64,000 nt of DNA. Origin: Brevinematales bacterium (GTDB lineage Bacteria > Spirochaetota > Brevinematia > DTOW01). Of the stretch, positions 8,513-18,268 are shown in pieces. The translations under genes and the position numbers were made by a program. The stretch is from the NCBI GenBank assembly GCA_026415355.1, contig JAOAHF010000003.1, positions 1-64,000 on the forward strand, written 5' to 3'. The notes below the pieces were generated by a model. That model ran no database searches. It had not been told where the DNA came from and saw nothing but the letters and a program-made list of their open reading frames with translations. Each line of letters opens with the position of its first letter. Within the stretch, counting starts at the first letter, position 1.

Positions 8513-10327
8513 ATGAGCAATAGAGGAGTAGGAATTGTCATAGGAACTAAAGAAGCAACTCCTTTTGAATTTTGGTTTCAAGTACATGACAGGGAAATTG
8601 TAAAAGTTGACGATATAGTGATCGTTGAAAATAAAAAAGAAGAAGGAAATCAAACTATTACTATTAAATTTTACGGAATAGTTGTAAACATAATAAAAGG
8701 ATTTGAAGGAGTAGAATTCCATAGTTGGAATTCTAAGACAGCTGAAGGAGTAATACCCTACGTACTTTACCATCTAGCACACGTAAAGATAACCAGAATT
8801 ATACCAGATAACTATGATATACCTCCAGATCCCGGAAGTGAAGTTACTCTGATCACAAATCAAGAAGAAACAAATATAGCCACTAATATGGACAAAAAAC
8901 AGAATTTGGTACCAGCAGGAATACTAAGAAACGGTAGTATAGCATACATAAACTGGGATTTTATAAGTGGTAAAAATGGAGCTCATATATCAATATCTGG
9001 TATTTCTGGAATTGCCACTAAAACATCTTATGCTTTGTTCTTAATACACTCCATACTGTATTCCCAAAAACTAAAAGTAAACAAGCATAATCTACGCTTT
9101 ATAGTCTTTAGTGTAAAAGGTGAAGATTTGTTGCATATAGACAAAAGAAATACAGAATTCTCTGCAGAAAGAAATCTAGAAAACTATTATAGAATAATGG
9201 AAATTGAATTAACACCATTCAAGGAAGAAGATACCAACTTTTACCTACCTCTCAAAGAATATAACGAAAAAACAAATGAATTTAAACCCTACACGCACGA
9301 AAGAATAGATAACTATCAATCTGAAAACAGTAATACAAAAATATATTGCTGGTCAATAGAAGATTTCTTGAAAGAAGAATTAGTAAAGTATATGTTTGAT
9401 CCAGAGGATAGAGAAGATGATAATTTTATCTTCATCTTGAATCACTTCTCCAGAAACCTAAGAGAACATGCCAGAATAGGTAACTCTTCAAAAAGCTATT
9501 TCGAAATAAGATCAAATAATCTCACTTTTGAAATAGACTCATTATATAGTAACCAAAAAATAACTCTACAAGATCTCGAGAAAAAAGATATTAAAACGTC
9601 ACTATCAGCCCTTTTGGAGTTTGTAGTATCATATCATAATATAGAAGAAGGATTAAGAGAATTATATAGAATCTTTATACCAGAAAAAGCACCCCAACAA
9701 AGTGTTAACAAATTTATTAGAAGATTTTTAGTAAGTGCAAAAGAGATTAACTCCTTGATAACTAGGAATCAAACAAAGCGAATAGAATGGCAAGAAAAAA
9801 AAGTATCAGTCGTAAGTATATCTGACAAATTCCTAAGTTTCAGAGCACAAAGATTTGTTGTAGGTAGTCTTTTATCAGAAATATATTACAAAAAACAAGA
9901 AACTCCCTACACCGTTTTTATTATGATTGACGAATTAAACAAGTATGCCCCATCAACAGGTTACAGTCCTATCAAAGAAATCCTACTTGACATATCAGAA
10001 AGAGGTAGAAGCTTAGGAATAATTCTTATAGGAGCACAACAAATGTTAAGTCAAGTCGATCCAAGAATCATAGTAAACTCAAGTATAAAGATAAACGGTA
10101 GACTTGATCCAGGAGAGGCCGAAAACAAGTTCTATAACTATTTACCAAGAGAGTATAAAGAAAAATCCAAAAATATAAGTAGTGGAACCATGATAATACA
10201 CCAACCAGACATTAGTGTACCACTAGTAGTACAATTCCCTAAACCGCCATACGCAACAAGAAAAGAAGAAGCAGAACTAACCCAAAATTTATCATTATCC
10301 CAGTATATAGGAATAAACAGTGAATAA
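8513..10327 (+). CDS. HerA-like ATPase with variant P-loop
   Basis: A 604-residue cytoplasmic ATPase of the HerA/FtsK-like translocase group. The N-terminal ~100 residues look like a HAS-barrel, followed by the ATPase core. The Walker A region reads GISGIATKTS at residues 163-172 instead of GxxGxGK[ST]; I recall a similar ATKTS form in cyanobacterial relatives, so it is likely a subfamily trait. Walker B is FIMIDELNKYAP with D473-E474, and a conserved SERGRSLG segment follows. There is no Shine-Dalgarno; TTGATA-N17-TTATAT just upstream predicts a very short leader. No nurA or nuclease gene is adjacent, so a DNA-end-resection partner is not evident. It overlaps the next gene by 8 nt. Confidence 0.78.
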   Translation: MSNRGVGIVIGTKEATPFEFWFQVHDREIVKVDDIVIVENKKEEGNQTITIKFYGIVVNIIKGFEGVEFHSWNSKTAEGVIPYVLYHLAHVKITRIIPDNYDIPPDPGSEVTLITNQEETNIATNMDKKQNLVPAGILRNGSIAYINWDFISGKNGAHISISGISGIATKTSYALFLIHSILYSQKLKVNKHNLRFIVFSVKGEDLLHIDKRNTEFSAERNLENYYRIMEIELTPFKEEDTNFYLPLKEYNEKTNEFKPYTHERIDNYQSENSNTKIYCWSIEDFLKEELVKYMFDPEDREDDNFIFILNHFSRNLREHARIGNSSKSYFEIRSNNLTFEIDSLYSNQKITLQDLEKKDIKTSLSALLEFVVSYHNIEEGLRELYRIFIPEKAPQQSVNKFIRRFLVSAKEINSLITRNQTKRIEWQEKKVSVVSISDKFLSFRAQRFVVGSLLSEIYYKKQETPYTVFIMIDELNKYAPSTGYSPIKEILLDISERGRSLGIILIGAQQMLSQVDPRIIVNSSIKINGRLDPGEAENKFYNYLPREYKEKSKNISSGTMIIHQPDISVPLVVQFPKPPYATRKEEAELTQNLSLSQYIGINSE

Positions 10328-10877
10328 AAAAGATCTAAGAAGGGAATTAATTTCAAAAAGAAATAGTTTGTCAATACATAACCAAATTAAACTATCAATC
10401 GAAATATCCAAAAAACTTATTTCCTTAGAAGAATGGATAATATCTAAGTGTGTTATGATATATCTATCAATTAACTCAGAAGTTATGACACTACACATCA
10501 TGACCAAAATTATTGAAAGCAATAAGATTTTAATCTTACCAAAAGTTTATGAAAACAATCTCATCACCATAGAAGTAAATAGAAATTTTAAGATTAAAAG
10601 TGGATACAAAGGAATTCTTGAACCTATCGAAGGTAAACCATTTGAAGGATACATAGATCTAGCAATAATACCTTTAGTAGGGTTCAATCAAAACTGTTTT
10701 AGAATAGGATATGGTGGTGGATTTTATGATAGATTTTTGGCTACAAACTATCACAGAATCAAATACAAAGTAGGCCTAGCATACGAGTGCCAAAAAGCAG
10801 AAAATATAACCAAAGAAAACCACGATGTTCCATTATCAGCTATTATAACCGAAAAAAACATATATAGATGCTACTAG
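10320..10877 (+). CDS. 5-formyltetrahydrofolate cyclo-ligase
   Basis: A 185-residue enzyme that converts 5-formyl-THF to 5,10-methenyl-THF with ATP, rescuing folate from a dead-end form. The C-terminal signature RIGYGGGFYDRFL is clear, as are the basic N-terminus (KKDLRRELISKRNSL) and the IIPLVGF strand. The start is GTG at 10320, inside the 3' end of the HerA-like gene, so translation is coupled. Length is normal. The family is often called MTHFS, FAU1 or YgfA. It fits with the methyl-folate users metE and thyX elsewhere in the window, though they are not in the same operon. Confidence 0.92.
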   Translation: MNKKDLRRELISKRNSLSIHNQIKLSIEISKKLISLEEWIISKCVMIYLSINSEVMTLHIMTKIIESNKILILPKVYENNLITIEVNRNFKIKSGYKGILEPIEGKPFEGYIDLAIIPLVGFNQNCFRIGYGGGFYDRFLATNYHRIKYKVGLAYECQKAENITKENHDVPLSAIITEKNIYRCY

Positions 10878-10969
10878 GGCGATATAATCCTTATTATACT
10901 CTTAATTGTATAAACAATAACAAAAAATAGTATACCACCTATAACAAGAATTTTTGTTAACCTATCCAT
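10874..10969 (-). CDS. possible 31-residue single-pass membrane peptide
   Basis: An ATG at 10969 opens a 31-codon frame with a basic start (MDRLTK), a continuous hydrophobic stretch of about 18 residues, and a basic end (KSIIRIIS). Its TAG overlaps the stop of the convergent cyclo-ligase gene by 4 nt, the same tail-to-tail packing seen across this window. There is no Shine-Dalgarno, but an AT-rich -10-like sequence lies just upstream. Function unknown. The ~190 nt between it and the lactate permease holds nothing else I can support. Confidence 0.35.
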   Translation of the reverse strand: MDRLTKILVIGGILFFVIVYTIKSIIRIISP

Positions 10970-11155
10970 ACGTTATAATTTAAACCTAAATCCACGTAGT
11001 TTCAACTATTAGACTAATTATATAACCAACAAAAGAAAAAAGTTTATTAAACACTTATTCCACTCAAGTAAAAATCCTCTTATCCAAAATTCAACTCAAT
11101 CCACATTTTTCTGAAAGTAAGATAGAATCTTAGTTTTGCTACATAATATAAGTAT

Positions 11156-12628
11156 TCATAGAACGCTAACTATAAACACATAAACACCAAGCATCAAAGA
11201 ATAAATCAAACACACAGGTAATGTTGACGAAATAATCTGTTTTTCATATCCGTACATGCCTATAGCAGATGTTGCTACTGCTATACTCTGAGGTGATATC
11301 ATCTTACCTGCTGTTGCTCCTGAGGTATTTGAAGATACAATCCATTGTACATCAAACCCCAAGTTTTTAGCGGTTTCCTTCTGCAAAATACCAAAAAGTA
11401 TATTAGAACTTGTATCACTACCCGTAAGGAACGTACCTATAGCACCTACAAGTGGTGAAAATAAAGGATAAAAGTTACCAGAAACACCAGAAATCAAAAG
11501 TGCTGTACTAATTATCATACCAGTATTACCCATAACTTTAGCCAATATAACGATGCTTACTATCGTTAAAGCACTCCATTTTATCTTATCAAGCGTTTCC
11601 AAGATAGTAGATGTAATATCTTTTATTTTCGCCCCTTGTATAAAAGCACCCAACACAGAAGATACAAAAAGCAATGTACCCGGCGTAGTTAGATACTCTA
11701 TCTTAATCGTTTTCTCAAAAAATGCAAATGTAATTACAAAAGGATACTTACTCAAAGGATCAACTAGTATAACTCTAGTTACAATTATTAACACTAGAAG
11801 TATAACATAATTAATTATTGGCACAAACATATCCTTAAGTAAAGGGTTAGGTTTTTTAACGTGTTTTGTTATTATGACTGATAACAGTGCTACAGAACTA
11901 CCTAAAACTGCTACTAGTTCAGGTCCTATGAAAAACGCTACCAAAGTTTGTGTAACCGCAAAAACTAGACCAATTAATATAGCATCATTTACTGATTTTG
12001 AAATTCCCTTAAATCCATTGTTAGATATAATTGCTATTAAAACAGGTATAAATATAGAAAAAGGCAACAACTGTAACGCAACATATTTTGTTATTAAACT
12101 AAGTGGTTCTTTAGTTAAATTACTAAGCACTATAACAGGTAAACCCAGGGCTCCGAAAGCAACAGGAACAGAATTTGCTATCAGAGATATCACAGCTGCT
12201 TTTACAGGATTAAATCCTAACGAAACTAGCATTCCCGTAGGTATTGCTACAGCAGTACCAAATCCAGCAACACTTTCAAGAAATCCACCAAAACAGAAAG
12301 CTATTAGTATTGCTTGAACATTTTTATCTTCAGTAATATTATTCAAAAAAATTTTTATTTTCTCAATAACTCCAGTTTTTATACCAATGAAATATGTAAA
12401 GACTGCCGAAAATATAACCCACATTATAGGAATTATAGCCAGAACAAAACCATCTACAAGTGACACTATCAAAACTTCATACTTGGTATTCCATAAAAAT
12501 GATAACAACACTGTAACAATTAGAACAATAGAAGTAACCCAATACATTTTAATTTTTGTTTTCAAAATACCTATCGCAAGAAGTATAAAGGGCACCAAAC
12601 TCAAAAGCCCCAAAACTGTACTGTCCAT
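11156..12628 (-). CDS. lldP: L-lactate permease (LctP/LldP family)
   Basis: A 490-residue inner-membrane transporter with about 12-13 hydrophobic helices, expected to exchange or symport lactate (and glycolate) with protons. The family signature GGFLESVAGFGTAVAIP near residues 115-130 is conserved, as are ANSVPVAFGALGLPVIVLS and the C-terminal SNTSGATAGKMISPQS block. The ribosome binding site is AGGAGA. No lactate dehydrogenase gene is adjacent, so import or export cannot be decided; with the hydrogenase nearby, lactate excretion or uptake in fermentation is reasonable. Confidence 0.92.
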   Translation of the reverse strand: MDSTVLGLLSLVPFILLAIGILKTKIKMYWVTSIVLIVTVLLSFLWNTKYEVLIVSLVDGFVLAIIPIMWVIFSAVFTYFIGIKTGVIEKIKIFLNNITEDKNVQAILIAFCFGGFLESVAGFGTAVAIPTGMLVSLGFNPVKAAVISLIANSVPVAFGALGLPVIVLSNLTKEPLSLITKYVALQLLPFSIFIPVLIAIISNNGFKGISKSVNDAILIGLVFAVTQTLVAFFIGPELVAVLGSSVALLSVIITKHVKKPNPLLKDMFVPIINYVILLVLIIVTRVILVDPLSKYPFVITFAFFEKTIKIEYLTTPGTLLFVSSVLGAFIQGAKIKDITSTILETLDKIKWSALTIVSIVILAKVMGNTGMIISTALLISGVSGNFYPLFSPLVGAIGTFLTGSDTSSNILFGILQKETAKNLGFDVQWIVSSNTSGATAGKMISPQSIAVATSAIGMYGYEKQIISSTLPVCLIYSLMLGVYVFIVSVL

Positions 12629-12709
12629 AAATTTGTCTCCTGAAAAATTTCTAGATATTTTTACAGTTTAATAGACTATTTTTCTAGATAACGATTTATA
12701 TAAATAAAC

Positions 12710-13156
12710 CTAGAAAACATTCTCCCCTAGATAAGCCAGGAGCAACAAAAGACCCGCGTAGTAACTATTTTCCATAAAACCAGTAACAACACCTATTGCA
12801 ATATCAGAAAGGTAAGATCTATTTCTAAATTTTTCTCGCTTGTATACATTAGATAGATGTACTTCGACAAACGGTATATTAACAGAAAGAATGGCATCCC
12901 TAATAGCTATAGATGTATGAGTATAAGCACCAGCATTTATTATCATACCAGACGCTGAAATACCTTCCTTTTGAATAAAACTTATTATTTCACCCTCAGA
13001 ATTTGACTGGAAGTGTAAAATTTCATAACCATAACTATTAGCAATACCTTTAATTTTATCAATAATACTCTCCAAATTTTTAATTCCATATTTGTCAGGT
13101 TCTCTAACACCAAGCATATTAAGATTTGGTCCATTAACAACCAAAATCTTTTTCAT
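12710..13156 (-). CDS. aroQ: type II 3-dehydroquinate dehydratase
   Basis: A 148-residue enzyme of the shikimate pathway that dehydrates 3-dehydroquinate to 3-dehydroshikimate; the family forms dodecamers. Signatures are VVNGPNLNMLGVREP at the N-terminus, NAGAYTHTSIAIRDA with the catalytic histidine region, and EVHLSNVYKREKFR. I start at MKKILVV (13156) because AGGAG lies 9 nt upstream; the ATG three codons earlier overlaps that site. Monocistronic, following the lactate permease in the opposite sense of transcription order, with an 81-nt gap. Confidence 0.94.
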   Translation of the reverse strand: MKKILVVNGPNLNMLGVREPDKYGIKNLESIIDKIKGIANSYGYEILHFQSNSEGEIISFIQKEGISASGMIINAGAYTHTSIAIRDAILSVNIPFVEVHLSNVYKREKFRNRSYLSDIAIGVVTGFMENSYYAGLLLLLAYLGENVF

Positions 13157-13394
13157 AACATTCATCTCCTAAACATAGTAAAATAGTAACAGTTAAATAA
13201 TCTAATCTTCTAGTTCCTAAACTAAAAGTTTTAGCACCTGAATGCTATGATAAAGTATCTTCGATACTTTCATGGTGTTTATTAGTACTAAGCATAAAGT
13301 TATACGCTTTTTGAGTATGGTACCAAAATGTTGTACTTTTTACTACTTTTTCAAGTTACAAAGATTTAACTTTAGGAGTTTTAAATTATTGATT

Positions 13395-13400
13395 TATAAT
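13395..13400 (+). promoter_or_regulatory. -10 box of rpoN, leaderless arrangement
   Basis: TATAAT at 13395-13400 ends 7 nt before the rpoN ATG at 13408, and no Shine-Dalgarno intervenes. The -35 (TTAGGA or nearby) is poor. Confidence 0.5.
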
Positions 13401-13407
13401 TTAAATT

Positions 13408-14847
13408 ATGAATATGAATAGGAAAGTAACCAAAATAGAACAATCTCTTAGAATGAACATAAAACAAATACCTACCACTATCCTATCTCAAACTATACAA
13501 GTTTTGGGTTTACCTATCGCTGAACTTGAACGAGAAATAAAAAAAGAACTTGAAGAAAATCCTGTAATTGAGGTAGATGAAGGAACAATCCTAGAACGAC
13601 AAACCCAACAAGAAAGACCAGAAATAGATATTATATATCAAACAACAAGACTTGAAAAAGTAGATGAGTTTGATAACATAACTAGCGAAATAAGTGATAC
13701 ATTTGAACTCTCAAGGGTAAAAGAATTTGAGTCCTATGAAAGAAAAAGCGAAAATGTACCTATATTTGAAAGTGTATTATCACAAAATGAAACACTTCAA
13801 GAACATCTAATATTTCAAGCAAGATTAGACATAGCAGATGAAAGACTATTCACACTAGCAACATATATAATTTATGAAATTGATGATAAGGGATACTTTA
13901 AAGGAAATATTGAAGATTTTAGAAAAATTGAAGGTTATGAATTCACAGATGAAGAGATAGAGAGAGTTAGACAGAGAATAAAGGAATATGATCCTATAGG
14001 ATGTGGAAGCAGAACTGTAGAAGAAGCACTTTCAATACAAATCGAGAAATACTACCCTAAAATACCCTACTTGAATGTTTACAAGGAGATAATAAATAAC
14101 GACCTAGAGCTCCTAGCATCTAACCCTAAAGAAATAATATCAAAGTACAACATTCCAAAAGAAGATCTTCAAAAGCTTATGGAAATAATAAAGTTTCTCA
14201 ATCCAACACCAGGAGCAAATTTCTCAAAGTCACAAGATTTTATAATTCCAGAAGCAATAATAAGAAAAACAGAGGATAACGATCTTGAAATAGAATTTAA
14301 TGATACCTACATACCAAAGTTAAAGATAAGGAAAGATTACATAGAAGCCATAAAAAAATCGAAGTCCAAAGAGCTAAAAGAAAAAATAGTGAAAGCAAAA
14401 AATCTCATAGTATCAGTAGAATACAGAAAAAATATTGTAAAAAGCATAATTCAGAAAATAGTAGAACATCAAAAACCCTTCCTTCTAGGAAAACAAGAAT
14501 TCCTAAATCCCTTGCTAATTGAGGATCTAGCTAGAGAACTAGAAGTTACAGTTTCGACTATCAGCAGAGGGATAAAAGACAAGTATATACTTACTCCTGT
14601 TGGACTATTACCCATAAAATACTTCTTTTCAAGATCAGGTAAAAGTATAATTGGTGAAGAGATATCCGTTGATAAGGTAAAAAAAATGATAGAAAACCTA
14701 ATAAAAAACGAGGGAAATAAACCACTTTCAGACGAAAAGATATCATCTATACTTGCGAATAAAGGTATAAAAATCGCAAGAAGAACAGTAACAAAATACA
14801 GAGAAAGTATTGGAATACCACCGGCACACTTAAGGAAGAAAAAATGA
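13408..14847 (+). CDS. rpoN: RNA polymerase sigma-54 factor
   Basis: A 479-residue sigma-54. Region I is the Gln/Leu-rich N-terminus (QIPTTILSQTIQVLGLPIAELE), followed by an acidic region II, the core-binding domain, and the DNA-binding domain with EDLARELEVTVSTISRGIKDKY and TPVGLLPIKYFFSRS. The C-terminus carries the RpoN box, ARRTVTKYRE. It transcribes only with enhancer-binding AAA+ activators, none of which is encoded in this window. One candidate target is the amylase gene at 2295. A TATAAT box sits 7 nt before the start, so the mRNA may be leaderless. The stop overlaps rsmI in an ATGA junction. Confidence 0.95.
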   Translation: MNMNRKVTKIEQSLRMNIKQIPTTILSQTIQVLGLPIAELEREIKKELEENPVIEVDEGTILERQTQQERPEIDIIYQTTRLEKVDEFDNITSEISDTFELSRVKEFESYERKSENVPIFESVLSQNETLQEHLIFQARLDIADERLFTLATYIIYEIDDKGYFKGNIEDFRKIEGYEFTDEEIERVRQRIKEYDPIGCGSRTVEEALSIQIEKYYPKIPYLNVYKEIINNDLELLASNPKEIISKYNIPKEDLQKLMEIIKFLNPTPGANFSKSQDFIIPEAIIRKTEDNDLEIEFNDTYIPKLKIRKDYIEAIKKSKSKELKEKIVKAKNLIVSVEYRKNIVKSIIQKIVEHQKPFLLGKQEFLNPLLIEDLARELEVTVSTISRGIKDKYILTPVGLLPIKYFFSRSGKSIIGEEISVDKVKKMIENLIKNEGNKPLSDEKISSILANKGIKIARRTVTKYRESIGIPPAHLRKKK

Positions 14848-15497
14848 AAAAAATATACGTAGTATCAACACCTATAGGAAACTTAGAAGATATAACCATA
14901 AGGGCGTTAAATATACTCAAAAGTGCAGATGTAATACTCTGCGAAAACCCTAAACACCATATCAAACTCCTAAACCACTACGGTATAAAAGGTAAAAAAC
15001 TTATCAAGATCAATTCCTCAAACGAAGAAAATAGCATAAACGGAATAATCAAGCTTCTAGATAAGGGTAAAAGTATTGCTTTAGTCTCAGATGCAGGCAC
15101 ACCTAATGTATCAGATCCAGGAGGATTTATAGTAAGAGAAATGTACAAACGAGGAGTAAAATGCATACCTATACCAGGCCCTTCATCACTGACAGCAAGT
15201 TTATCAGTATCACCCATACCTGTCTCAAAATTTGTGTTTTATGGATTTCTACCTAAAGGTAGAATGAAAATAAGAAATATACTACAAAACTTCAAAAACT
15301 TGGAACTACCTATCGTATTCCTAGTCTCATCAACCAACATAAATGATTTCATCAAGATATTGTGTGAAGAGTACCCCAATTCCCAGATATCCATCTTTAA
15401 AGAGTTAACTAAGGTAAACGAAGAAATTATATATTCAGCCCCTTGTAACATATCTCTTGACACAAGAGGAGAATTTGTCGTTATACTCAAAATTTAA
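14844..15497 (+). CDS. rsmI: 16S rRNA (cytidine-1402 2'-O)-methyltransferase
   Basis: A 217-residue SAM-dependent enzyme that 2'-O-methylates C1402 in the decoding centre of 16S rRNA. The tetrapyrrole-methylase fold signatures are present: VSTPIGNLEDIT at the N-terminus, VSDAGTPNVSDPG, and PIPGPSSLTASLS. The usual CEDTR segment reads CENPK here. It is short: typical RsmI proteins run to about 280 residues with a small C-terminal domain that is missing here. It is coupled to rpoN (ATGA) and its TAA overlaps the stop of the convergent ferritin gene by 4 nt. Confidence 0.9.
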   Translation: MKKIYVVSTPIGNLEDITIRALNILKSADVILCENPKHHIKLLNHYGIKGKKLIKINSSNEENSINGIIKLLDKGKSIALVSDAGTPNVSDPGGFIVREMYKRGVKCIPIPGPSSLTASLSVSPIPVSKFVFYGFLPKGRMKIRNILQNFKNLELPIVFLVSSTNINDFIKILCEEYPNSQISIFKELTKVNEEIIYSAPCNISLDTRGEFVVILKI

Positions 15498-15994
15498 TCA
15501 TCATCCTCTTCTCTTTGTAGAAGAAGATTATCAAGTTGTAGTAAAGCACCTATATGTTTTTCTACCATTCTGATTTTTCTTAGCAAATCATATGTATTTT
15601 TTTCCTCTTCAACTTGCTCTTCAACAAACCATTGCAAAAAATTCTCAGTAGCCTTATCATCTATTTTCTGCGCCAGGTTAACAAGTTCGTTTATTTTACT
15701 AGTTATGTATCTCTCATGCTCATAAGCAGACTCAACTGAATGAAGCATAGAATCCCAACTATGAGGAGGTTCTTTTATAGCAAGTAACTTAACTACTCCG
15801 TTCTGAGATATAATATAATCATATATTTTCATAGCATGTTTAAGTTCTTCCTTACTCTGTAGTCTAAACCAATAAGCAAAACCCGAAAAACCTAAACTTT
15901 CAAAATATGCACTCATAGCTAAATAAAGATATGACGAATATAATTCTTCGTTTATTTGTCTATTCAAAGCATCTTCCATTTCTCTCTGAAGCAT
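15494..15994 (-). CDS. ftnA: non-haem ferritin
   Basis: A 166-residue four-helix iron-storage protein. Ferroxidase-centre residues are visible: Glu in the QINEELYSSYLYL helix, the KEELKHA pair (E and H), and the QWFVEEQVEEE motif with the C-site glutamates. Length matches bacterial ferritins, with an acidic tail (REEDDD). It oxidises and stores Fe(II), protecting the iron-rich hydrogenase encoded next to it from free-iron chemistry, although they are not co-transcribed. The ~270 nt upstream, before the hydrogenase operon ends, contain only short spurious frames and the hydrogenase terminator. Confidence 0.94.
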   Translation of the reverse strand: MLQREMEDALNRQINEELYSSYLYLAMSAYFESLGFSGFAYWFRLQSKEELKHAMKIYDYIISQNGVVKLLAIKEPPHSWDSMLHSVESAYEHERYITSKINELVNLAQKIDDKATENFLQWFVEEQVEEEKNTYDLLRKIRMVEKHIGALLQLDNLLLQREEDDD

Positions 15995-16240
15995 ACATTG
16001 TACCCCCTGCTTCTCGAATTATTAATAAACTACAAACACAACTTCAATTTCACTCAAGACTTCAAATAAGAAATAAAACTAATCAGCAAATATCAAAGAT
16101 GTATCTATTACCTAATATTTCTGAAACTGATTTATCTCCCTTAAAAACCAAAATACTTACAAGAACCCAAAATCCAAACCATTCGAAAAAAACTAAATCA
16201 CAAATATGTACGTAATATATGGATATAGTAAATTAATAAT

Positions 16241-16261
16241 AGGGTAGTATTACACTACCCT
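16241..16261 (-). terminator. terminator of the hydrogenase operon
   Basis: An 8-bp stem (AGGGTAGT / ACTACCCT) with a 5-nt loop starts about 5 nt after the hoxH stop codon; on the minus strand it is followed by ATTATTAATTT. Confidence 0.6.
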
Positions 16262-16266
16262 TGAAT

Positions 16267-17694
16267 TTAATCTCTAATTATAGTATTGATCAAATTACCG
16301 TTCGCATCAATAATCTCAACCTTTAACGGCATTTTTCCTATAGCATGAGTGGAACATGACAAGCATGGATCAAAACATCTTATACCTGCTTCTATTCTAT
16401 TAAGCATTCCTTCCTTTATATCACCATTTTTTATATATGCTTTGGCAATTTGAGAAACTGTTTTATTCATCGCCAGATTATTTTGCCCTGTCGCTATTAT
16501 GAGATTAACTTTTTGAAGTATACCATTTTCATCTACCCAATACTGATGGAACAATGTACCCCTAGGTGCTTCAGATACACCTACTCCCATTTCTTTATTA
16601 ACTCCTCCATGTACTCTATGTTTTCCTTTATATATTATCGGATTTTGTACAATTTCTTCTATCTTTTCTATACAATGCATTATTTCTATCAATCTAGCAT
16701 AATGATACATAAATGAACTTAATACAACACCATTAGGAGATAGAGATTTGAATTCTTTTAGCTCTTTATCTGCCAATGGAGTTCCCATTTTACTTGCTAT
16801 ATTCAATCTAGCAAGAGGGCCAACCCTATACATTCCGTCAGGATAACCTACGGACTTGAGATATGGAAACTTAAGGTATGAGTGGTTTGAACTTGCCTCT
16901 CCTATATAGTCATAATACTTTCTAGGATCTACTTTATCAACTACGATATTACCATTTGAATCGATTATTCTCAAATACCCATCATGGTGATTATAAGACC
17001 CATCTTCATTAACAAGACCCATAAAATAACTTGAGAAATTTCCAAAATTCTCAACAAGATCTTTGTTTTTATCTATAAAGCTTTTGAAGAAATCCAAGCC
17101 CATCTTAGTAGTTTCTTTGACTTCGGGTATCCAGTCAAGTATTATTTGTTTTTTATCCTCTGATAATGGTTCTCTAACACCACCTGGAACAGCCCAAGCA
17201 GGATGTATTTTCTTTCCTCCTAGCATCTCTATAATATCCTGTCCAAACTTTCTAAGTCTTATTCCTCTTTTAGCTAGATCCGGATACTTTTCTATAACAC
17301 CAAATATATTTCTTTTTGCCGGATCAGAATCAAAACCTAACAAGAAATCAGGAGAAGAAAGATGGAAAAAACTCAAAGCATGAGATTGAGTAAACTGAGC
17401 CGAATTCATAAGATATCTTAGAAGCTTTGCAGCTTCAGGTATCTCAACCCCCATTATATCATCACCTGCTCTAGCGGATGCTAGAAGGTGGCTTACAGGA
17501 CATATACCACATATTCTTTGAGTTATACCTGGCATTTCTGTATATAACCTACCTTCACAGAATTTTTCAAATCCCCTAACTTCGGTAACATGAAATTGTA
17601 CATCTTCAACATTACCTTTATCATCAAGATACACACTTATCTTCGCATGTCCTTCTATCCTAGTCACAGGGTCAATTATTATTCTCTTAGTCAT
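16267..17694 (-). CDS. hoxH: bidirectional [NiFe] hydrogenase large subunit HoxH
   Basis: A 475-residue subunit carrying the Ni-Fe active site. The two Cys motifs are present: [10 protein letters not shown] near the N-terminus and [12 protein letters not shown] near the C-terminus. About 22 residues follow the second motif, so maturation by an endopeptidase is expected. I start at the ATG at 17694, which has GGAGG upstream in the 10-nt gap after hoxY; a longer frame to 17754 would overlap hoxY. It forms an NAD-coupled cytoplasmic hydrogenase (group 3d-like) with HoxY, HoxU and HoxF. No hyp maturation or protease genes lie in the window. Confidence 0.93.
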   Translation of the reverse strand: MTKRIIIDPVTRIEGHAKISVYLDDKGNVEDVQFHVTEVRGFEKFCEGRLYTEMPGITQRICGICPVSHLLASARAGDDIMGVEIPEAAKLLRYLMNSAQFTQSHALSFFHLSSPDFLLGFDSDPAKRNIFGVIEKYPDLAKRGIRLRKFGQDIIEMLGGKKIHPAWAVPGGVREPLSEDKKQIILDWIPEVKETTKMGLDFFKSFIDKNKDLVENFGNFSSYFMGLVNEDGSYNHHDGYLRIIDSNGNIVVDKVDPRKYYDYIGEASSNHSYLKFPYLKSVGYPDGMYRVGPLARLNIASKMGTPLADKELKEFKSLSPNGVVLSSFMYHYARLIEIMHCIEKIEEIVQNPIIYKGKHRVHGGVNKEMGVGVSEAPRGTLFHQYWVDENGILQKVNLIIATGQNNLAMNKTVSQIAKAYIKNGDIKEGMLNRIEAGIRCFDPCLSCSTHAIGKMPLKVEIIDANGNLINTIIRD

Positions 17695-17704
17695 ACTTAA
17701 CCTC

Positions 17705-18268
17705 CTAGCCGTATTTATAATTTTCTTTAGAGAACTCAGGTTGCTTACCTTCAAGTAATGTTTTTATAGTATACCATATAGAATCTGCTGAAGGAGGACA
17801 ACCTGGTAAAAAATAATCAACTTTAACAACATGAGAAATAGGAACTACTCTACTTAAGAGTTTAGGTATAACAACTGAATCTGATGGTATTTGTTGATTG
17901 TAAGATGCTTTTTCAAGATAAACCGCATTCAAAACATCATTAACTTTAAAAAGGTTTCTATAAGATGGTACATTCCCAGTAACAGCGCAATCACCAAACG
18001 CTATAAGTATCTTACTTCTTTCTCTGACAAGCTTCAAAACTTCAACATTATCAGTATTCACAACAGCTCCTTCAACAAGAGATACATCAACCTCAGGATA
18101 GTCCTGATACTCCTTTATAGGCGTATGTAACTTCCAATCAGTAATAGGAGAAGACATTATCTCAGCAACCTGTGCCAACTCTAGAAGCCTCTCGTCTAAG
18201 TCCAAAAAGGACATATGACACCCTGAACAACCACCTAACCAAACTGTACCTATTCTTACCTTACCCAT
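17705..18268 (-). CDS. hoxY: [NiFe] hydrogenase small subunit HoxY
   Basis: A 187-residue iron-sulphur subunit that passes electrons between the HoxH active site and the diaphorase module. The N-terminal [11 protein letters not shown] motif, the FGDCAVTGN cysteine and the [13 protein letters not shown] motif are those of the short small subunits with only the proximal [4Fe-4S] cluster, typical of group 3d enzymes. No twin-arginine signal, so cytoplasmic. Its start lies within the 3' end of hoxU (13-nt overlap) and it has a GGGAGG ribosome binding site. Confidence 0.93.
   Translation of the reverse strand: MGKVRIGTVWLGGCSGCHMSFLDLDERLLELAQVAEIMSSPITDWKLHTPIKEYQDYPEVDVSLVEGAVVNTDNVEVLKLVRERSKILIAFGDCAVTGNVPSYRNLFKVNDVLNAVYLEKASYNQQIPSDSVVIPKLLSRVVPISHVVKVDYFLPGCPPSADSIWYTIKTLLEGKQPEFSKENYKYG

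Noticed and set aside
15931-16215. 94-residue + strand frame upstream of ferritin
   Set aside because: It overlaps the ferritin start in antisense, has no ribosome binding site and an odd composition.
17695-17754. 20-residue N-terminal extension of HoxH
   Set aside because: It would overlap hoxY, and the ATG at 17694 has its own GGAGG site and matches the usual HoxH start.
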